The notes under the pieces are model-generated. The model made no database searches. It was not told the origin of the DNA and saw nothing but the letters and a program-made list of their open reading frames with translations. Source: Rhizobium sp. 2MFCol3.1 (GTDB lineage: Bacteria; Pseudomonadota; Alphaproteobacteria; Rhizobiales; Rhizobiaceae). Taken from it: DNA of 64,000 bases. Shown here piece after piece: positions 11,143 to 19,427 of the stretch; within the stretch, counting starts at the first letter, position 1; each line of letters starts with the position of its first letter. The position numbers and the translations under genes are program-made. The stretch spans positions 62,001-126,000 of the forward strand of contig NZ_KB898356.1 of assembly GCF_000377565.1 (NCBI RefSeq), read 5' to 3'.

Positions 11143-11646
11143 TTACTTATCGGCCGTCTTGGGTTGCAATAGCTCGTCCAAAATCACGCATCCCGCGCCG
11201 ATGGTGATGAAACTATCGGCCAAGTTGAAAACCGCGAACGACCATGTCTCGGTATAGAACAGGATGTAATCGATGACGTGTCCATAAAGGAAACGGTCGA
11301 TGAGATTGCCCAGCGCGCCTGAAATGATCAGTGCGTAGCCGAGATGGGCGAAGGTGCGCTGCTTGCCCGTGCGGTGCCAGAGCCAGAGCACGAAGGCCAC
11401 GATGATCAGCCGCATGCCGACGATGAACCACCCATCCATGCCTGAGAGCATCGAGAAGGCGACGCCGAGATTATAGGTACGGTAGAGCGCCAGCATCGGG
11501 ATGACGTGCACCGCCTCTTGAAGCGGCAGCGTGTGATCGACCACGATCTTGATGATCTGGTCGAGCACCACGGCAAGAACGACGAAGATCAGGATCGGCA
11601 GCGGGCGCGAAAACAGCGTCGGGCGGTCTAGCGTCTGATCGGTCAT
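11143..11646 (-). CDS. lspA: Lipoprotein signal peptidase (signal peptidase II)
   Basis: Cleaves the signal peptide of diacylated prolipoproteins in the inner membrane. The 167-aa protein has four hydrophobic segments and the family signatures [17 protein letters not shown], then the catalytic aspartates D126 (GHVIDYI) and D144 (FNLADSF). Its ATG overlaps the stop of the upstream SpoU methyltransferase in an ATGA, so the two are translationally coupled. Confidence 0.95.
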   Translation of the reverse strand: MTDQTLDRPTLFSRPLPILIFVVLAVVLDQIIKIVVDHTLPLQEAVHVIPMLALYRTYNLGVAFSMLSGMDGWFIVGMRLIIVAFVLWLWHRTGKQRTFAHLGYALIISGALGNLIDRFLYGHVIDYILFYTETWSFAVFNLADSFITIGAGCVILDELLQPKTADK

Positions 11647-12503
11647 TTGGCCTCGGTGAGTGAGAGAAGGTGGCGGCGTGCCTCGAACATCATGACGGCG
11701 CTGGCGACGGCCAGATTGAGCGAATCCGCCAGGCCCTGCTGCGGAATGCGGGCAAGCGCATCGGCTTCACGCGCCAGCTGGTCCGGCAGGCCTGATTGCT
11801 CGTTGCCCATCAGGATGACGACGGGCTTCGCCTTGTAGTCGATCGTGCGGTAATCGACCGAGCCGGCCAGATGCGTGGCGACCAGCGAAACGCCCGCCTG
11901 CTTCTTCCAGGCGATGAATTCCTCTGGCGTCGCGCGCGACACAGGCATGGCGAAGACCGAACCCATCGTGGCACGCACGGTCTCGAGAGAGAACGGGTCC
12001 GTGGTCTCGCCGACCAGGATGACGCCGGAAGCGCCGGCCGCGTCGGCGGTGCGGATGATCGTACCGAGATTGCCGGGATCGCGAACCCTATCGAGCGCGA
12101 TCCACGTCTCGCCCTTGGCCGGGCGAATGTCGCGCAGCGGCTTCCAGCGGTTTTCGAATACGCCGACCACCATCTGCGGATTGTCGCGGCGGGTGATCGA
12201 GGAGAGAACCTTCTCGCTGACCTCGAGCACCAGCCCGCCGGAGGCGACGGTCTTCGCCGCCATCTGCTCGACCAGCGGCTTGCCCTTGGCGGCCTTGGCG
12301 TAAACCAGCGTGCGGATGGTCCAGCCAAGCTCGATCGCGTCGATCACGAGCTTCAGCCCCTCGGCCATGAAGGTGCCGCTCTGCTCGCGGGTCTTCTTGT
12401 CGCTGAGCGCCTTGATGTCCTTGATGATGGGATTGGCAAGCGAGGTGACTTCCTTCACCTGGCCGACCCTGCGCGGACCGTTGTCGCGGTGTTCGTGGCT
12501 CAT
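11643..12503 (-). CDS. SpoU/TrmH-family RNA 2'-O-methyltransferase
   Basis: A 286-aa SPOUT-class enzyme expected to methylate a ribose of rRNA (or tRNA) with S-adenosylmethionine. The N-terminal substrate-binding domain (about 18-115) is followed by the three SpoU motifs: [19 protein letters not shown] with the catalytic Arg, [12 protein letters not shown], and [18 protein letters not shown], which forms the knotted SAM site. Both its start and its stop overlap neighbours by ATGA. The exact modified nucleotide cannot be read from sequence. Confidence 0.88.
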   Translation of the reverse strand: MSHEHRDNGPRRVGQVKEVTSLANPIIKDIKALSDKKTREQSGTFMAEGLKLVIDAIELGWTIRTLVYAKAAKGKPLVEQMAAKTVASGGLVLEVSEKVLSSITRRDNPQMVVGVFENRWKPLRDIRPAKGETWIALDRVRDPGNLGTIIRTADAAGASGVILVGETTDPFSLETVRATMGSVFAMPVSRATPEEFIAWKKQAGVSLVATHLAGSVDYRTIDYKAKPVVILMGNEQSGLPDQLAREADALARIPQQGLADSLNLAVASAVMMFEARRHLLSLTEAK

Positions 12504-13603
12504 TTCGGCACCCAGCGGGAAAAGAGGGATGTGGAGAGCGCGCGGCCCGGCGTGTTGCCATCAAGCCCGGCCTCGCGGATCACCAGCTCTCCGGATTCGA
12601 CCACGCCGCCGGCTCCGCGCATCGTCTCGCGCATCAGCTCATGGATGGAATAGAAGCTGGCGCGGATCGAGTAGGCCGTCAGCACGAGGCCGACAGCCTT
12701 GGGCGACAGGATCTCGCGGCAGATGTCGAGCATCACGGGTAGGTGCTCGAACAGATGCCAGACTTCGCCATTCGGGCCGCGGCCGAATTTCGGCGGGTCG
12801 GTCAGAATGATGTCGTAGGTGTTGCCGCGACGTTCCTCGCGCAGGATGAACTTCATCGCGTCTTCGCAGATCCAGCGGATCGGCGCCTTTTCAAGCCCGC
12901 TCATCGCCTGGTTCTCGCGCGCCCAGCCGATCGCCTTCTTCGAGGCATCGACATGCGTGACCTCGGCGCCCGCGGCAGCCGCGACCAGCGATGCAACGCC
13001 GGTGTAGCCGAAGAGGTTCAGCACCTTCAGCGGCCGGCCGGCGGCTTCGACCTGCTGCTTCATCCACGTCCAGTGAACGATCTGCTCGGGAAACACGCCG
13101 ACATGGCGAAACGAGGTGAAGCGGCCGAGAAAGTCGACGCCGAGAAGGTTGAGCGGCCAGGTCTCTCCCAGCGCTTCCTTGGGAAAACGCCAGCGGCCGG
13201 TGCCCTCTTCATCGGTATCGCCGGTAAAGGCCGCATCGACCTTGTCCCAGACATGTTTCGGAAGCGATGGCTTCCACAGCGCCTGTCCTTCCGGACGAAT
13301 GATCCGGTAGGGGCCGTATTGCTCGAGCTTTTCCCCATTGCCGCTGTCGATCAGATGAAAATCGCCGGCGCCGAGGGATTCGAGAATGATCGGAACGCGC
13401 TCGGGCGGCCGTTCACCGGTGCGCTCCATCAATGGGCGCTCCAGTGCCGCAGGCGCGGAGGCGGGCTCGCGCGCGGCCTGTTGCGGCGCTGCGGGTTTGT
13501 TCGCGGGCTTCGGCGGGCGGCTGTTGCCGCGCTCGTCGCCGCGTCGTCCACTGGCGGGGCCGGTGCCGGATTTCTGGCCCGGCCGGCGTTCTTTTTGTCT
13601 CAA
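12500..13603 (-). CDS. Class I SAM-dependent methyltransferase, RlmI/COG1092-like
   Basis: Probable rRNA base methyltransferase. The SAM motif VLNLFGYTGVASL lies about residues 194-206, followed by an acidic loop (VTHVDASKKAIGWARENQ) and the catalytic-type motif DIILTDPPKFGRG. The first 58 residues are Pro/Ala/Arg-rich and low-complexity, likely a disordered RNA-binding tail. The frame opens with TTG at 13603 and only a weak GGAA site; the internal Met 59 (13429, MERTGERPPERV) is an alternative start that would remove the tail. It heads the ATGA-coupled series methyltransferase-spoU-lspA. Its upstream region is shared with coxG and contains a perfect inverted repeat. Confidence 0.82.
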   Translation of the reverse strand: MRQKERRPGQKSGTGPASGRRGDERGNSRPPKPANKPAAPQQAAREPASAPAALERPLMERTGERPPERVPIILESLGAGDFHLIDSGNGEKLEQYGPYRIIRPEGQALWKPSLPKHVWDKVDAAFTGDTDEEGTGRWRFPKEALGETWPLNLLGVDFLGRFTSFRHVGVFPEQIVHWTWMKQQVEAAGRPLKVLNLFGYTGVASLVAAAAGAEVTHVDASKKAIGWARENQAMSGLEKAPIRWICEDAMKFILREERRGNTYDIILTDPPKFGRGPNGEVWHLFEHLPVMLDICREILSPKAVGLVLTAYSIRASFYSIHELMRETMRGAGGVVESGELVIREAGLDGNTPGRALSTSLFSRWVPK

Positions 13604-13640
13604 CGTGGTGTTCCGCGTGCTGAATTTGATAGAGCCCGTG

Positions 13641-13669
13641 CAAATAGCATCCCATTTTCACCTTGGCAA
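13641..13669 (-). promoter_or_regulatory. Candidate sigma-70 promoter for the methyltransferase-spoU-lspA operon
   Basis: On the minus strand TTGCCA (13664-13669) and TATTTG (13641-13646) are separated by exactly 17 bp. The left arm of the 13650-13712 inverted repeat fills most of the spacer. Predicted start near 13634, about 30 nt before the TTG codon. Motif-based only. Confidence 0.4.
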
Positions 13670-13712
13670 AGCGCTTTCCCGCCGCGATATGTTCGACAAG
13701 GTGAAAATGGGA
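13650..13712. repeat. Perfect 16-bp inverted repeat between divergent promoters (putative operator)
   Basis: TCCCATTTTCACCTTG at 13650-13665 is repeated in exact inverse orientation at 13697-13712, separated by 31 bp. The arms are 47 bp apart centre to centre. The left arm overlaps the -35 of the coxG-side promoter and the spacer of the methyltransferase-side promoter; the right arm sits at the predicted coxG transcription start and abuts its GGGAGG ribosome-binding site. Confidence 0.75.
13662..13690 (+). promoter_or_regulatory. Candidate sigma-70 promoter for coxG
   Basis: CTTGGC (13662-13667), a 17-bp spacer and CGATAT (13685-13690). This matches the rhizobial consensus CTTGAC-17-CTATAT at 10 of 12 positions. 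Predicted start is about 13697, the first base of the right arm of the inverted repeat, so only that arm would be transcribed. Confidence 0.5.
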
Positions 13713-13720
13713 GGATTGTG

Positions 13721-14173
13721 ATGGACTTCGTCGGACAAGAGCGGATCACCGCGCCGCGCGACGTCGTGTGGGCCGGCCTCAACGATCCCGATATCCTCAA
13801 GGGATGCATTCCCGGTTGCCAATCGCTGGAGTTTACCGGTCCGAACGAGCTCGTCGCCACGATCCGGGTCAAGATCGGCATGGTGCCGCTCACCTTCACC
13901 GGCGAAATCCGCGTCTCCAACATCGATGCACCCCTGAGCTACACGCTGTCTGCCGAAGGCAAGGGTAGCATCGCCGGCTTCGCCAGGGGATCGGCCGATG
14001 TGACGCTCGAGGACGATAGCGGCGAAACCATCCTGCATTATCGCGCCGGCGCCGATGTCGGCGGCAGGATCGCCCAGCTTGGCGCCAAGCTGATCGATTC
14101 CTCGTCCCAGAAGCTCGCGCAGCGGTTCTTCTCCGATTTCAACGCGGCGGTCAGCGCCAAGGCAGGCGAATAA
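13721..14173 (+). CDS. coxG: CoxG-type SRPBCC protein
   Basis: A 150-aa protein of the carbon monoxide dehydrogenase subunit G family (SRPBCC hydrophobic-pocket fold). Typical segments are FVGQERITAPRDVVWAGLND at the start, LKGCIPGCQSLE, KGSIAGFARGSADVTLE and QLGAKLIDSSSQKLAQRFF. Characterised CoxG binds the membrane and recruits CO dehydrogenase, but most genomic members, including this one, are not next to cox genes and their role is open. I start at ATG 13721, with GGGAGG 9 nt upstream, rather than using the much longer frame that runs antisense through the methyltransferase. Confidence 0.85.
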   Translation: MDFVGQERITAPRDVVWAGLNDPDILKGCIPGCQSLEFTGPNELVATIRVKIGMVPLTFTGEIRVSNIDAPLSYTLSAEGKGSIAGFARGSADVTLEDDSGETILHYRAGADVGGRIAQLGAKLIDSSSQKLAQRFFSDFNAAVSAKAGE

Positions 14174-14235
14174 AAGGCCGCTGCCGTCCAACGAGGTAAT
14201 TGGCAGCCCATCCCGTCTCCGCTACATCCATAACC

Positions 14236-14673
14236 ATGCAGTGGACCATCCGATCGCCAGAAAAGGCCGACCTGGAAGAACTCGCGGATATCTATCTCGC
14301 GGTGCGTCGCGACACCTTCACTTGGGTCGACCCGCAGGTTTTCCGCCACGAGGATTTCCACGCGCATACGCAGGGCGAACTTCTGTGGCTCGCCGAGATG
14401 CCGGATGGCGAGATCGCGGGTTTCATGACGCTGTGGTCGCCCGATGACTTCATCCACATGCTCTACATCAGGAAACAGTATCGCGGCCTCGGCATCGGCC
14501 AGGCTCTCCTGAAGGCGCTGCCCTACTGGCCTGACAAGACTTACCGGCTGAAGTGCCTCGACCGCAACGAAAACGCCAAGGCCTTCTATCGCGCTCGGGG
14601 GTTCGTGGTGACAGGCAAGGGTTCATCGCGTGAAGGCGAATACGAAGAGATGACCTTCTTCCCCGAGCGCTGA
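14236..14673 (+). CDS. GNAT-family N-acetyltransferase
   Basis: A 145-aa acetyltransferase. The acetyl-CoA loop is seen in IRKQYRGLGIGQALLKALP (motif A, about residues 79-97) and the C-terminal motif in NENAKAFYRARGFVVTGKG. ATG 14236 (MQWTIRSPEKADLEELADI) is the natural start; a TTG at 14200 would add 12 residues. Substrate unknown. It follows coxG on the same strand and converges on the HtrA-like gene, with 5 nt between the two stop codons. Confidence 0.85.
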   Translation: MQWTIRSPEKADLEELADIYLAVRRDTFTWVDPQVFRHEDFHAHTQGELLWLAEMPDGEIAGFMTLWSPDDFIHMLYIRKQYRGLGIGQALLKALPYWPDKTYRLKCLDRNENAKAFYRARGFVVTGKGSSREGEYEEMTFFPER

Positions 14674-14678
14674 CCCCG

Positions 14679-15584
14679 TCACTGCATCTGCGGCTTGCGC
14701 AGGAAGCTATTGCGATCGGCCGAGCGCACACGCAGCCAAGCCTCGCGGCCGTCTCGGAGGATACGCATCGGGATCTCGGCGCCGGCGGGGCCGCTGCTCC
14801 AGATCTTACGGTAGAAATCGGCCAGCCCATCGACCTCGCCGTCGCGGATTTCCGAGATGACGTCACCGCGTTTCAGTCCCGCCTGATCCGCCGGACTGCC
14901 TTCCGCAACGCTCATTACGATCACGTCGCCGTTGCTTTCGGCGGAGAATGCGCCGAGCCAGGGGCGCGCCGGCTTGTTGACCTGTCCGCGCGTGGTCAGG
15001 TCGTCGAGGATCGGTGTCAGGAGGTTGATCGGCACGATCATGTTGATATCCGCCACCTCGCCACCCTGGCTCATCTGCAAGCGCAGCGAACCGATTCCGA
15101 TGAGCTTGCCGTCGCCATCGACCAACGCCGCTCCGCCCCAGGAGGGGTGCGCGGGCGTGGTGAAGATCGCCTCGTCGAGCAGATATTCCCAATAACCGGC
15201 GAATTCCTGCTTGGCGACGATCTTGGCATCGACGAACTCGCCGATCCCGTCGATCAGCGTCACAGATTGCCCAAGCTCGGCCAACGTGGCATCGCCGAAT
15301 TCAAGCGCCGGCAGGTTGAGGGGGCCAAGCGCCTGAAGCAGGCCAAAGCCCGTTTCCTGATCGTAGCCGAGCGGATGCGCCGCCACCACCCGTCCGTCAT
15401 GGGCGGTGAGCCACACTTCCTCGGCCTCGGTGATCAGATAGCCGATCGTCAGCACCAGGCCGCTGTCCTTAATGACCACGCCGCTGCCCTCGCGCCGGGT
15501 ACCGAGCGTATCGGCGGTATAGGCATCATCGGGAATGATGCCGCGGACGGCGACGACCGATTTCAGGATCTGATCTGTGTTCAT
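14679..15584 (-). CDS. HtrA-like PDZ protein lacking the serine-protease triad (pseudoprotease)
   Basis: A 301-aa protein with a trypsin-like fold (about 30-200) and a C-terminal PDZ domain (about 205-290, GSPADQAGLKRGDVISEIRD). The alignment landmarks of DegP/HtrA are all present, but each catalytic residue is replaced. The histidine motif LTNNHVI is LTIGYLI, the aspartate motif SDIALLQ is ETGFGLLQ, and the serine motif GNSGGAL is PSWGGAAL. It cannot be an active serine protease by the HtrA mechanism. The start ATG 15584 (MNTDQILKSVVAV) gives no signal peptide, so it is probably cytoplasmic. An upstream in-frame start at 15689 would add 35 residues lacking a signal sequence. Likely a peptide-binding or scaffold protein. 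Confidence 0.8.
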   Translation of the reverse strand: MNTDQILKSVVAVRGIIPDDAYTADTLGTRREGSGVVIKDSGLVLTIGYLITEAEEVWLTAHDGRVVAAHPLGYDQETGFGLLQALGPLNLPALEFGDATLAELGQSVTLIDGIGEFVDAKIVAKQEFAGYWEYLLDEAIFTTPAHPSWGGAALVDGDGKLIGIGSLRLQMSQGGEVADINMIVPINLLTPILDDLTTRGQVNKPARPWLGAFSAESNGDVIVMSVAEGSPADQAGLKRGDVISEIRDGEVDGLADFYRKIWSSGPAGAEIPMRILRDGREAWLRVRSADRNSFLRKPQMQ

Positions 15585-15739
15585 GGTTTCATCCTCATGA
15601 AGCGACGCGCTGAGGCAGTGAAACTGCTTTGGGAGAAGGGCGCAGCGGGTTCTTTGGACATAGCTATGAAGACAGATGGCGCGGCGCAAGGGCTTGGCAA
15701 GCCGAAATATGTCTTGCGGAGGTGTTGTCTCCGACGCGC

Positions 15740-16180
15740 TTAGGTGGCTGCAAGTCGCTTCTTCAGGAGGAACCTGGCAGGCGTCTCCTGATCACCCTCA
15801 AGGCTTCCAAAGACCTCGAAACCGAGCTTCTCGTAAAACGGTCTTGCCTGAAATTCGAAGGTATCGAGAAACAAGCCAAGATAACCGCGTTCGCGCGCGA
15901 TGGCCTCTGCGTGGCGCATCAATTGCGATCCCAGCCCCATGCCGCGGAATTCTTGCGGCACCACCAGGTATTTGATGAACAGCCAATTGTATTCATCACG
16001 AGCGTAGAGCCCACCGATCACCTCTCCTCGCTCTTCCTTGCGAAGGAGAATAGCGAGATGAGGCTTCTCAGCGATATGCGCGGTCCATGGTGCATTGTAT
16101 TCGAGCAGGATCTCTAGGAGACGGTCCGTGTCGTGATCATCCGGCTCGCCATCGACGATATCGACGAAAGGCACCATCAC
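15740..16180 (-). CDS. GNAT-family N-acetyltransferase
   Basis: A 146-aa acetyltransferase with motif A VVPQEFRGMGLGSQLMRHAE (about residues 73-92) and the C-terminal FYEKLGFEVFGSL. Its start overlaps the stop of the LapA-domain gene by 4 nt, so the two are coupled. Substrate unknown. Confidence 0.85.
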   Translation of the reverse strand: MMVPFVDIVDGEPDDHDTDRLLEILLEYNAPWTAHIAEKPHLAILLRKEERGEVIGGLYARDEYNWLFIKYLVVPQEFRGMGLGSQLMRHAEAIARERGYLGLFLDTFEFQARPFYEKLGFEVFGSLEGDQETPARFLLKKRLAAT

Positions 16181-16509
16181 CGCGACGGCAACTGTCCGGC
16201 GATTTCTTCCGAGCGTGCCTTGTGGCGGTCGGCTTCACCCTGCCAACGGACGGCCTCCTTGGCCTCGCTGCGGGCGCGCTTGCGATGCTTGCCCTGGTTC
16301 ATCCAGGTCACCGCCGAGCCGGCGAACATGCCGATGATCAGTGCGATGAAGAGGAACACGAAGAACGGCGCCGAGAGCGACAGCACCTGATCCTCGGGGC
16401 GGAACGGATTGAACGCCAGCGTCACGCTCTGGCGGTTGGCCACGCAAAAAATGATCAGTATGATGCCGAGCGGCAGCAAGATCAGGAGGTTGATAATCTT
16501 CTTCGCCAT
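16177..16509 (-). CDS. LapA-domain (DUF1049) inner-membrane protein
   Basis: A 110-aa protein with two membrane segments (about residues 4-24 and 45-67) separated by a short loop, followed by a basic, coiled-coil-prone cytoplasmic tail (GKHRKRARSEAKEAVRW). This is the lipopolysaccharide assembly protein A domain layout. ATG 16509 (MAKKIINLLILLPLG) is the right start; an upstream ATG adds only MSMWRPA. The gene sits between ihfB and a GNAT gene on the same strand, and ihfB-lapA is a common pairing in proteobacteria. Confidence 0.82.
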   Translation of the reverse strand: MAKKIINLLILLPLGIILIIFCVANRQSVTLAFNPFRPEDQVLSLSAPFFVFLFIALIIGMFAGSAVTWMNQGKHRKRARSEAKEAVRWQGEADRHKARSEEIAGQLPSR

Positions 16510-16629
16510 CGCAGGCCTCCACATGCTCACGCACGCTCATGGTAAGCGGCGCGTTGTTCAGCCACAGGATAGAAAAGACCTCGTGAAGTTCAAGTGCGGT
16601 TTCGCCGCAGCCGGACCTGAAGGCGGCGA

Positions 16630-16929
16630 TCAGTCGTCCTGATCGGCCTGTCCCGGGTTCAGCCGCTCGCGCAGCTCCTTGCCGGTCTTGAAGAAGGGGA
16701 CCCACTTCTCCTCGACGAACACGGTGTCGCCGGTGCGCGGGTTGCGGCCCGAGCGCGATGGACGGTTCTTGACGGAAAAGGCGCCGAAACCGCGCAGCTC
16801 GACGCGGTTGCCCGCCGCCAGCGCATCGGTGATCTCGTCGAGAACCGCGTTCACGATATTTTCCACATCGCGATGGTAAAGATGCGGGTTGCGAGCCGCA
16901 ACTATCTGCACCAGCTCGGACTTGATCAC
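16630..16929 (-). CDS. ihfB: Integration host factor subunit beta
   Basis: A 99-aa HU/IHF-fold DNA-bending protein. It has the family signature in [20 protein letters not shown] with the DNA-intercalating Pro in GRNPRTGD, and the helical body [19 protein letters not shown]. It works with IhfA (not in the window) in nucleoid architecture and at sigma-54 promoters, which is notable since rpoN lies 3.5 kb away. The C-terminus [11 protein letters not shown] is slightly longer than in E. coli. Confidence 0.93.
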   Translation of the reverse strand: MIKSELVQIVAARNPHLYHRDVENIVNAVLDEITDALAAGNRVELRGFGAFSVKNRPSRSGRNPRTGDTVFVEEKWVPFFKTGKELRERLNPGQADQDD

Positions 16930-16958
16930 GGTGGCCCCCTTAAATTATTGATTTCTTA

Positions 16959-17909
16959 TCAATCATGGCCAACCTGCCAAACTGAAACGAGCCCGTCAAG
17001 AAGCAACTTCTGCGGCAGAATTCCTTGGAGGTCCTGGCTTCTGGCGAGATCGCCGTAACCGAGAAGCGTGATGATCTGCGAGGCAGCACCCGCAAGCAGG
17101 AACGGCGTGCTGCTCTTCTTGTTCCAATCGATCTCGGGCAGGTCCTTGCTGACGTTCTTGGTGGCCAGATAGGCGCGGATTTCGTCGTCGCCACCGAGCT
17201 GGTCGATGAGCTTCATCTTCAGCGCCTGGCGCCCGGTAAAGATGGTGCCGTCGGCGAGTTTCAGCACATCCTCGCGCGGCAGCTTGCGGCGATCGGCCAC
17301 AAGGTCGACGAACCAGGCATAGCTGTCGACGATCATGTTGTTGATCATCGCCTTGGCTTCTTCGCTGGCCGGATGGAAGGGCGAGGGCTCCGCCTTCAGC
17401 GGCGAGGATTTGATCTCCTCCATCGAGACGCCGATCTTGTCGAGCAGCGGCTTGACCTGCGGATACTGGAAGATGACCCCGATCGAGCCGGTGATCGAGC
17501 TGTCGCCGGCAATGATCGTGTCACCTGCTGTCGCGATCATGTAGCCGGCCGACGCCGCAAGCGTGCGGACATCGGAGACTACGGGCTTCTTGGCGGCGAT
17601 CGCCCGGATCGCCTTGAAGATCCGCTCGCCGCCATAGGTCGTGCCGCCGGGCGAGGAAATGGAGACGACCAGCGCCTTGACCGCGTCTTCGTCCTTGATC
17701 TTGGCAAGCCGCTCGAGCAATTCGCTGTCGTCGGTAATCAGGCCGGAGATCGTCACATGCGCAACGTGCGGGCGGCGGTTTGCATTGTCGGCAAACAGAA
17801 AGCCGTAAATAGCCAGCGCAAGCGCGAGAAGAAGCAGTACCGCCACCACGCGCCAGAAGCCGACCTTGCGGCGCAGCCTGCGGCGATCTGCGATCATGGA
17901 GCTGTCCAT
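16959..17909 (-). CDS. sppA: Signal peptide peptidase SppA (short form)
   Basis: A 316-aa membrane-anchored serine protease that clears cleaved signal peptides. One N-terminal membrane anchor lies at residues 18-40. The nucleophile is Ser120 in RTLAASAGYMIA and the general base Lys172 in SSPLKAEPSPF, as in the bacterial Ser/Lys dyad. The length fits the single-domain SppA of alphaproteobacteria. It is transcribed with ihfB (30-nt gap) and diverges from lptC. Confidence 0.92.
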   Translation of the reverse strand: MDSSMIADRRRLRRKVGFWRVVAVLLLLALALAIYGFLFADNANRRPHVAHVTISGLITDDSELLERLAKIKDEDAVKALVVSISSPGGTTYGGERIFKAIRAIAAKKPVVSDVRTLAASAGYMIATAGDTIIAGDSSITGSIGVIFQYPQVKPLLDKIGVSMEEIKSSPLKAEPSPFHPASEEAKAMINNMIVDSYAWFVDLVADRRKLPREDVLKLADGTIFTGRQALKMKLIDQLGGDDEIRAYLATKNVSKDLPEIDWNKKSSTPFLLAGAASQIITLLGYGDLARSQDLQGILPQKLLLDGLVSVWQVGHD

Positions 17910-18119
17910 TTATTCCTCCGGTCGGCAAGTCTGACGCAACTCTTCTTACGTAGAGTGCATAGATATGCGTTAACGCTGTGTCGATTGGTTTTGCGGTTTT
18001 CTTGCTTGTTGCAGAAAAAAATCCATATTGGCAAGTCAGTGTAATAATGCGAAACGAACTGTGATCGGGCGAAAGCGCTCCCTATATACGCCGTCCTATC
18101 ATCGACACGGACCGAATGA

Positions 18120-18785
18120 ATGCTCAACACCTTGGATAATGGCGGACAGGCTGCCTATGCGAAGCCCGCGCAAAGTGCCTATGGCGCCGCGCGGTTTCAC
18201 TCCGCCCGCGTTCGCCGGCTGAAGGTTCTGCTGCCGGTCGCCGCCGTAATCGTGTCGCTCGCCTTTATCGGCGTGTCGGTTATCCGCACCTATCTGCCCG
18301 AGAACATCAAGATCGAAGGCGCCAAGATCGAAAACGGCAAGGTCGTGATGCTGAAGCCGGCGATCGCAGGCCGCAACGCTTCCGGTATCAACTATTCCAT
18401 GCTCGCCGAACGGGCGCTGCAGGACATCAAGAACCCGAACCTGATCTCGCTGGAAACCGTCAAGGCAGTGGTTCCGGTCAAGGACGATCTGGTCGCCCGC
18501 GTCGAGGCGACGACCGCCGATTACGATCGCGCGACCGACAATCTGAACATCACGTCTCCCTTCGTCATCAACATGAGCGACGGCATGACCGCCAAATTCC
18601 AGACCGCGCAGGTCGATGTGAAGGGCGGAAAGCTTACAACCAGCGACCCTGTCGACATCAAAAAAGATGGCGCATCGGTTGTTGCGCGCTCGCTCAAGAT
18701 GACAGATAAGGGACGGACGATCACATTCGAGGGGAACGTTCGAATGAATGTGAACCCCACCGCTATCCGCAAACAGGGCACTTAA
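18120..18785 (+). CDS. lptC: LPS export ABC transporter periplasmic protein LptC
   Basis: A 221-aa bitopic protein. An N-terminal cytoplasmic stretch is followed by one membrane helix (about 34-56) and a periplasmic beta-jellyroll (from ENIKIEGAKIENGKVVMLKP to the end, FEGNVRMNVNPTA). It couples the LptBFG ATPase to the LptA bridge. It is first in lptC-lptA-lptB-rpoN. A CTTGCT-17-CATATT element at 18001-18029 is a weak promoter candidate in the 210-bp divergent gap with sppA. Confidence 0.88.
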   Translation: MLNTLDNGGQAAYAKPAQSAYGAARFHSARVRRLKVLLPVAAVIVSLAFIGVSVIRTYLPENIKIEGAKIENGKVVMLKPAIAGRNASGINYSMLAERALQDIKNPNLISLETVKAVVPVKDDLVARVEATTADYDRATDNLNITSPFVINMSDGMTAKFQTAQVDVKGGKLTTSDPVDIKKDGASVVARSLKMTDKGRTITFEGNVRMNVNPTAIRKQGT

Positions 18786-18796
18786 CCCGGGTCACC

Positions 18797-19414
18797 ATGG
18801 CAAAAGATTGTCGCATTTCTACCCGCAAGGCGGGCGCAGTATTCACGAACGGTGCGCTTGCACTCCTGCTGTTGGCCGGAGCCGCGATGGCGCAGGCGAC
18901 GACCAGCCAGATGAGCGGACTGAAGCTCAACAAGGATCAGCCGATCCAGATCGAAAGCGACAAGCTTGAGATCCACGACCAGGATCACACCGCCGACTTC
19001 ACCGGCAACGTGAAGGTCGTTCAGGGAACGACCACGCTGCAGGCCGGCCACATGACCGTCTTCTACAAGGCGAAGGCCGCAGCCGATGGCAGCACGCCCG
19101 CGACCAAGGCGTCGGAAACCACGACGCCGACATCCTCGATGTCGTCGGGCAACACCGACATCGACCACATCATCGTGACGAACAAGGTGTACCTCACCTC
19201 GGGCACGCAGACCGCGACCGCCGATAACGGCTCGTTCGACATGGCAAAGCAGCTCTTCATCCTGAAGGGCGACAAGGTCGTTCTGACCGACGGCGGCAAT
19301 GTCTTCACCGGCTGCCAGCTGACGGTGCACATGGAAACGGGTCAGGCACAGTTGGACAGCTGCGGGGGGCGCGTCCAGATCCAGCTCGATCCGCAATCCC
19401 AGAAAAAGAACTGA
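18797..19414 (+). CDS. lptA: LPS transport periplasmic bridge protein LptA
   Basis: A 205-aa secreted protein with a signal peptide ending around AAMAQA (residues 28-33). The OstA/LptA beta-jellyroll begins [20 protein letters not shown] Thr/Ser/Ala-rich insertion at about 94-118 is rich in TTPTSSM and probably flexible. It forms the periplasmic bridge that carries LPS to LptDE. It starts 12 nt after lptC and ends 13 nt before lptB. Confidence 0.9.
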   Translation: MAKDCRISTRKAGAVFTNGALALLLLAGAAMAQATTSQMSGLKLNKDQPIQIESDKLEIHDQDHTADFTGNVKVVQGTTTLQAGHMTVFYKAKAAADGSTPATKASETTTPTSSMSSGNTDIDHIIVTNKVYLTSGTQTATADNGSFDMAKQLFILKGDKVVLTDGGNVFTGCQLTVHMETGQAQLDSCGGRVQIQLDPQSQKKN

Positions 19415-19427
19415 CCCCGGCTGCCAC

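Noticed and set aside
12743..13720. Upstream extension of the coxG open frame
   Set aside because: Antisense to the RlmI-like methyltransferase; the SRPBCC domain begins at ATG 13721 with its own ribosome site.
13697..13720. mRNA hairpin hiding the coxG ribosome site, formed by the 16-bp inverted repeat
   Set aside because: The predicted transcription start is at the right arm, so the left arm would not be in the message; a DNA-level operator fits better. It would revive if the start maps upstream of 13650.
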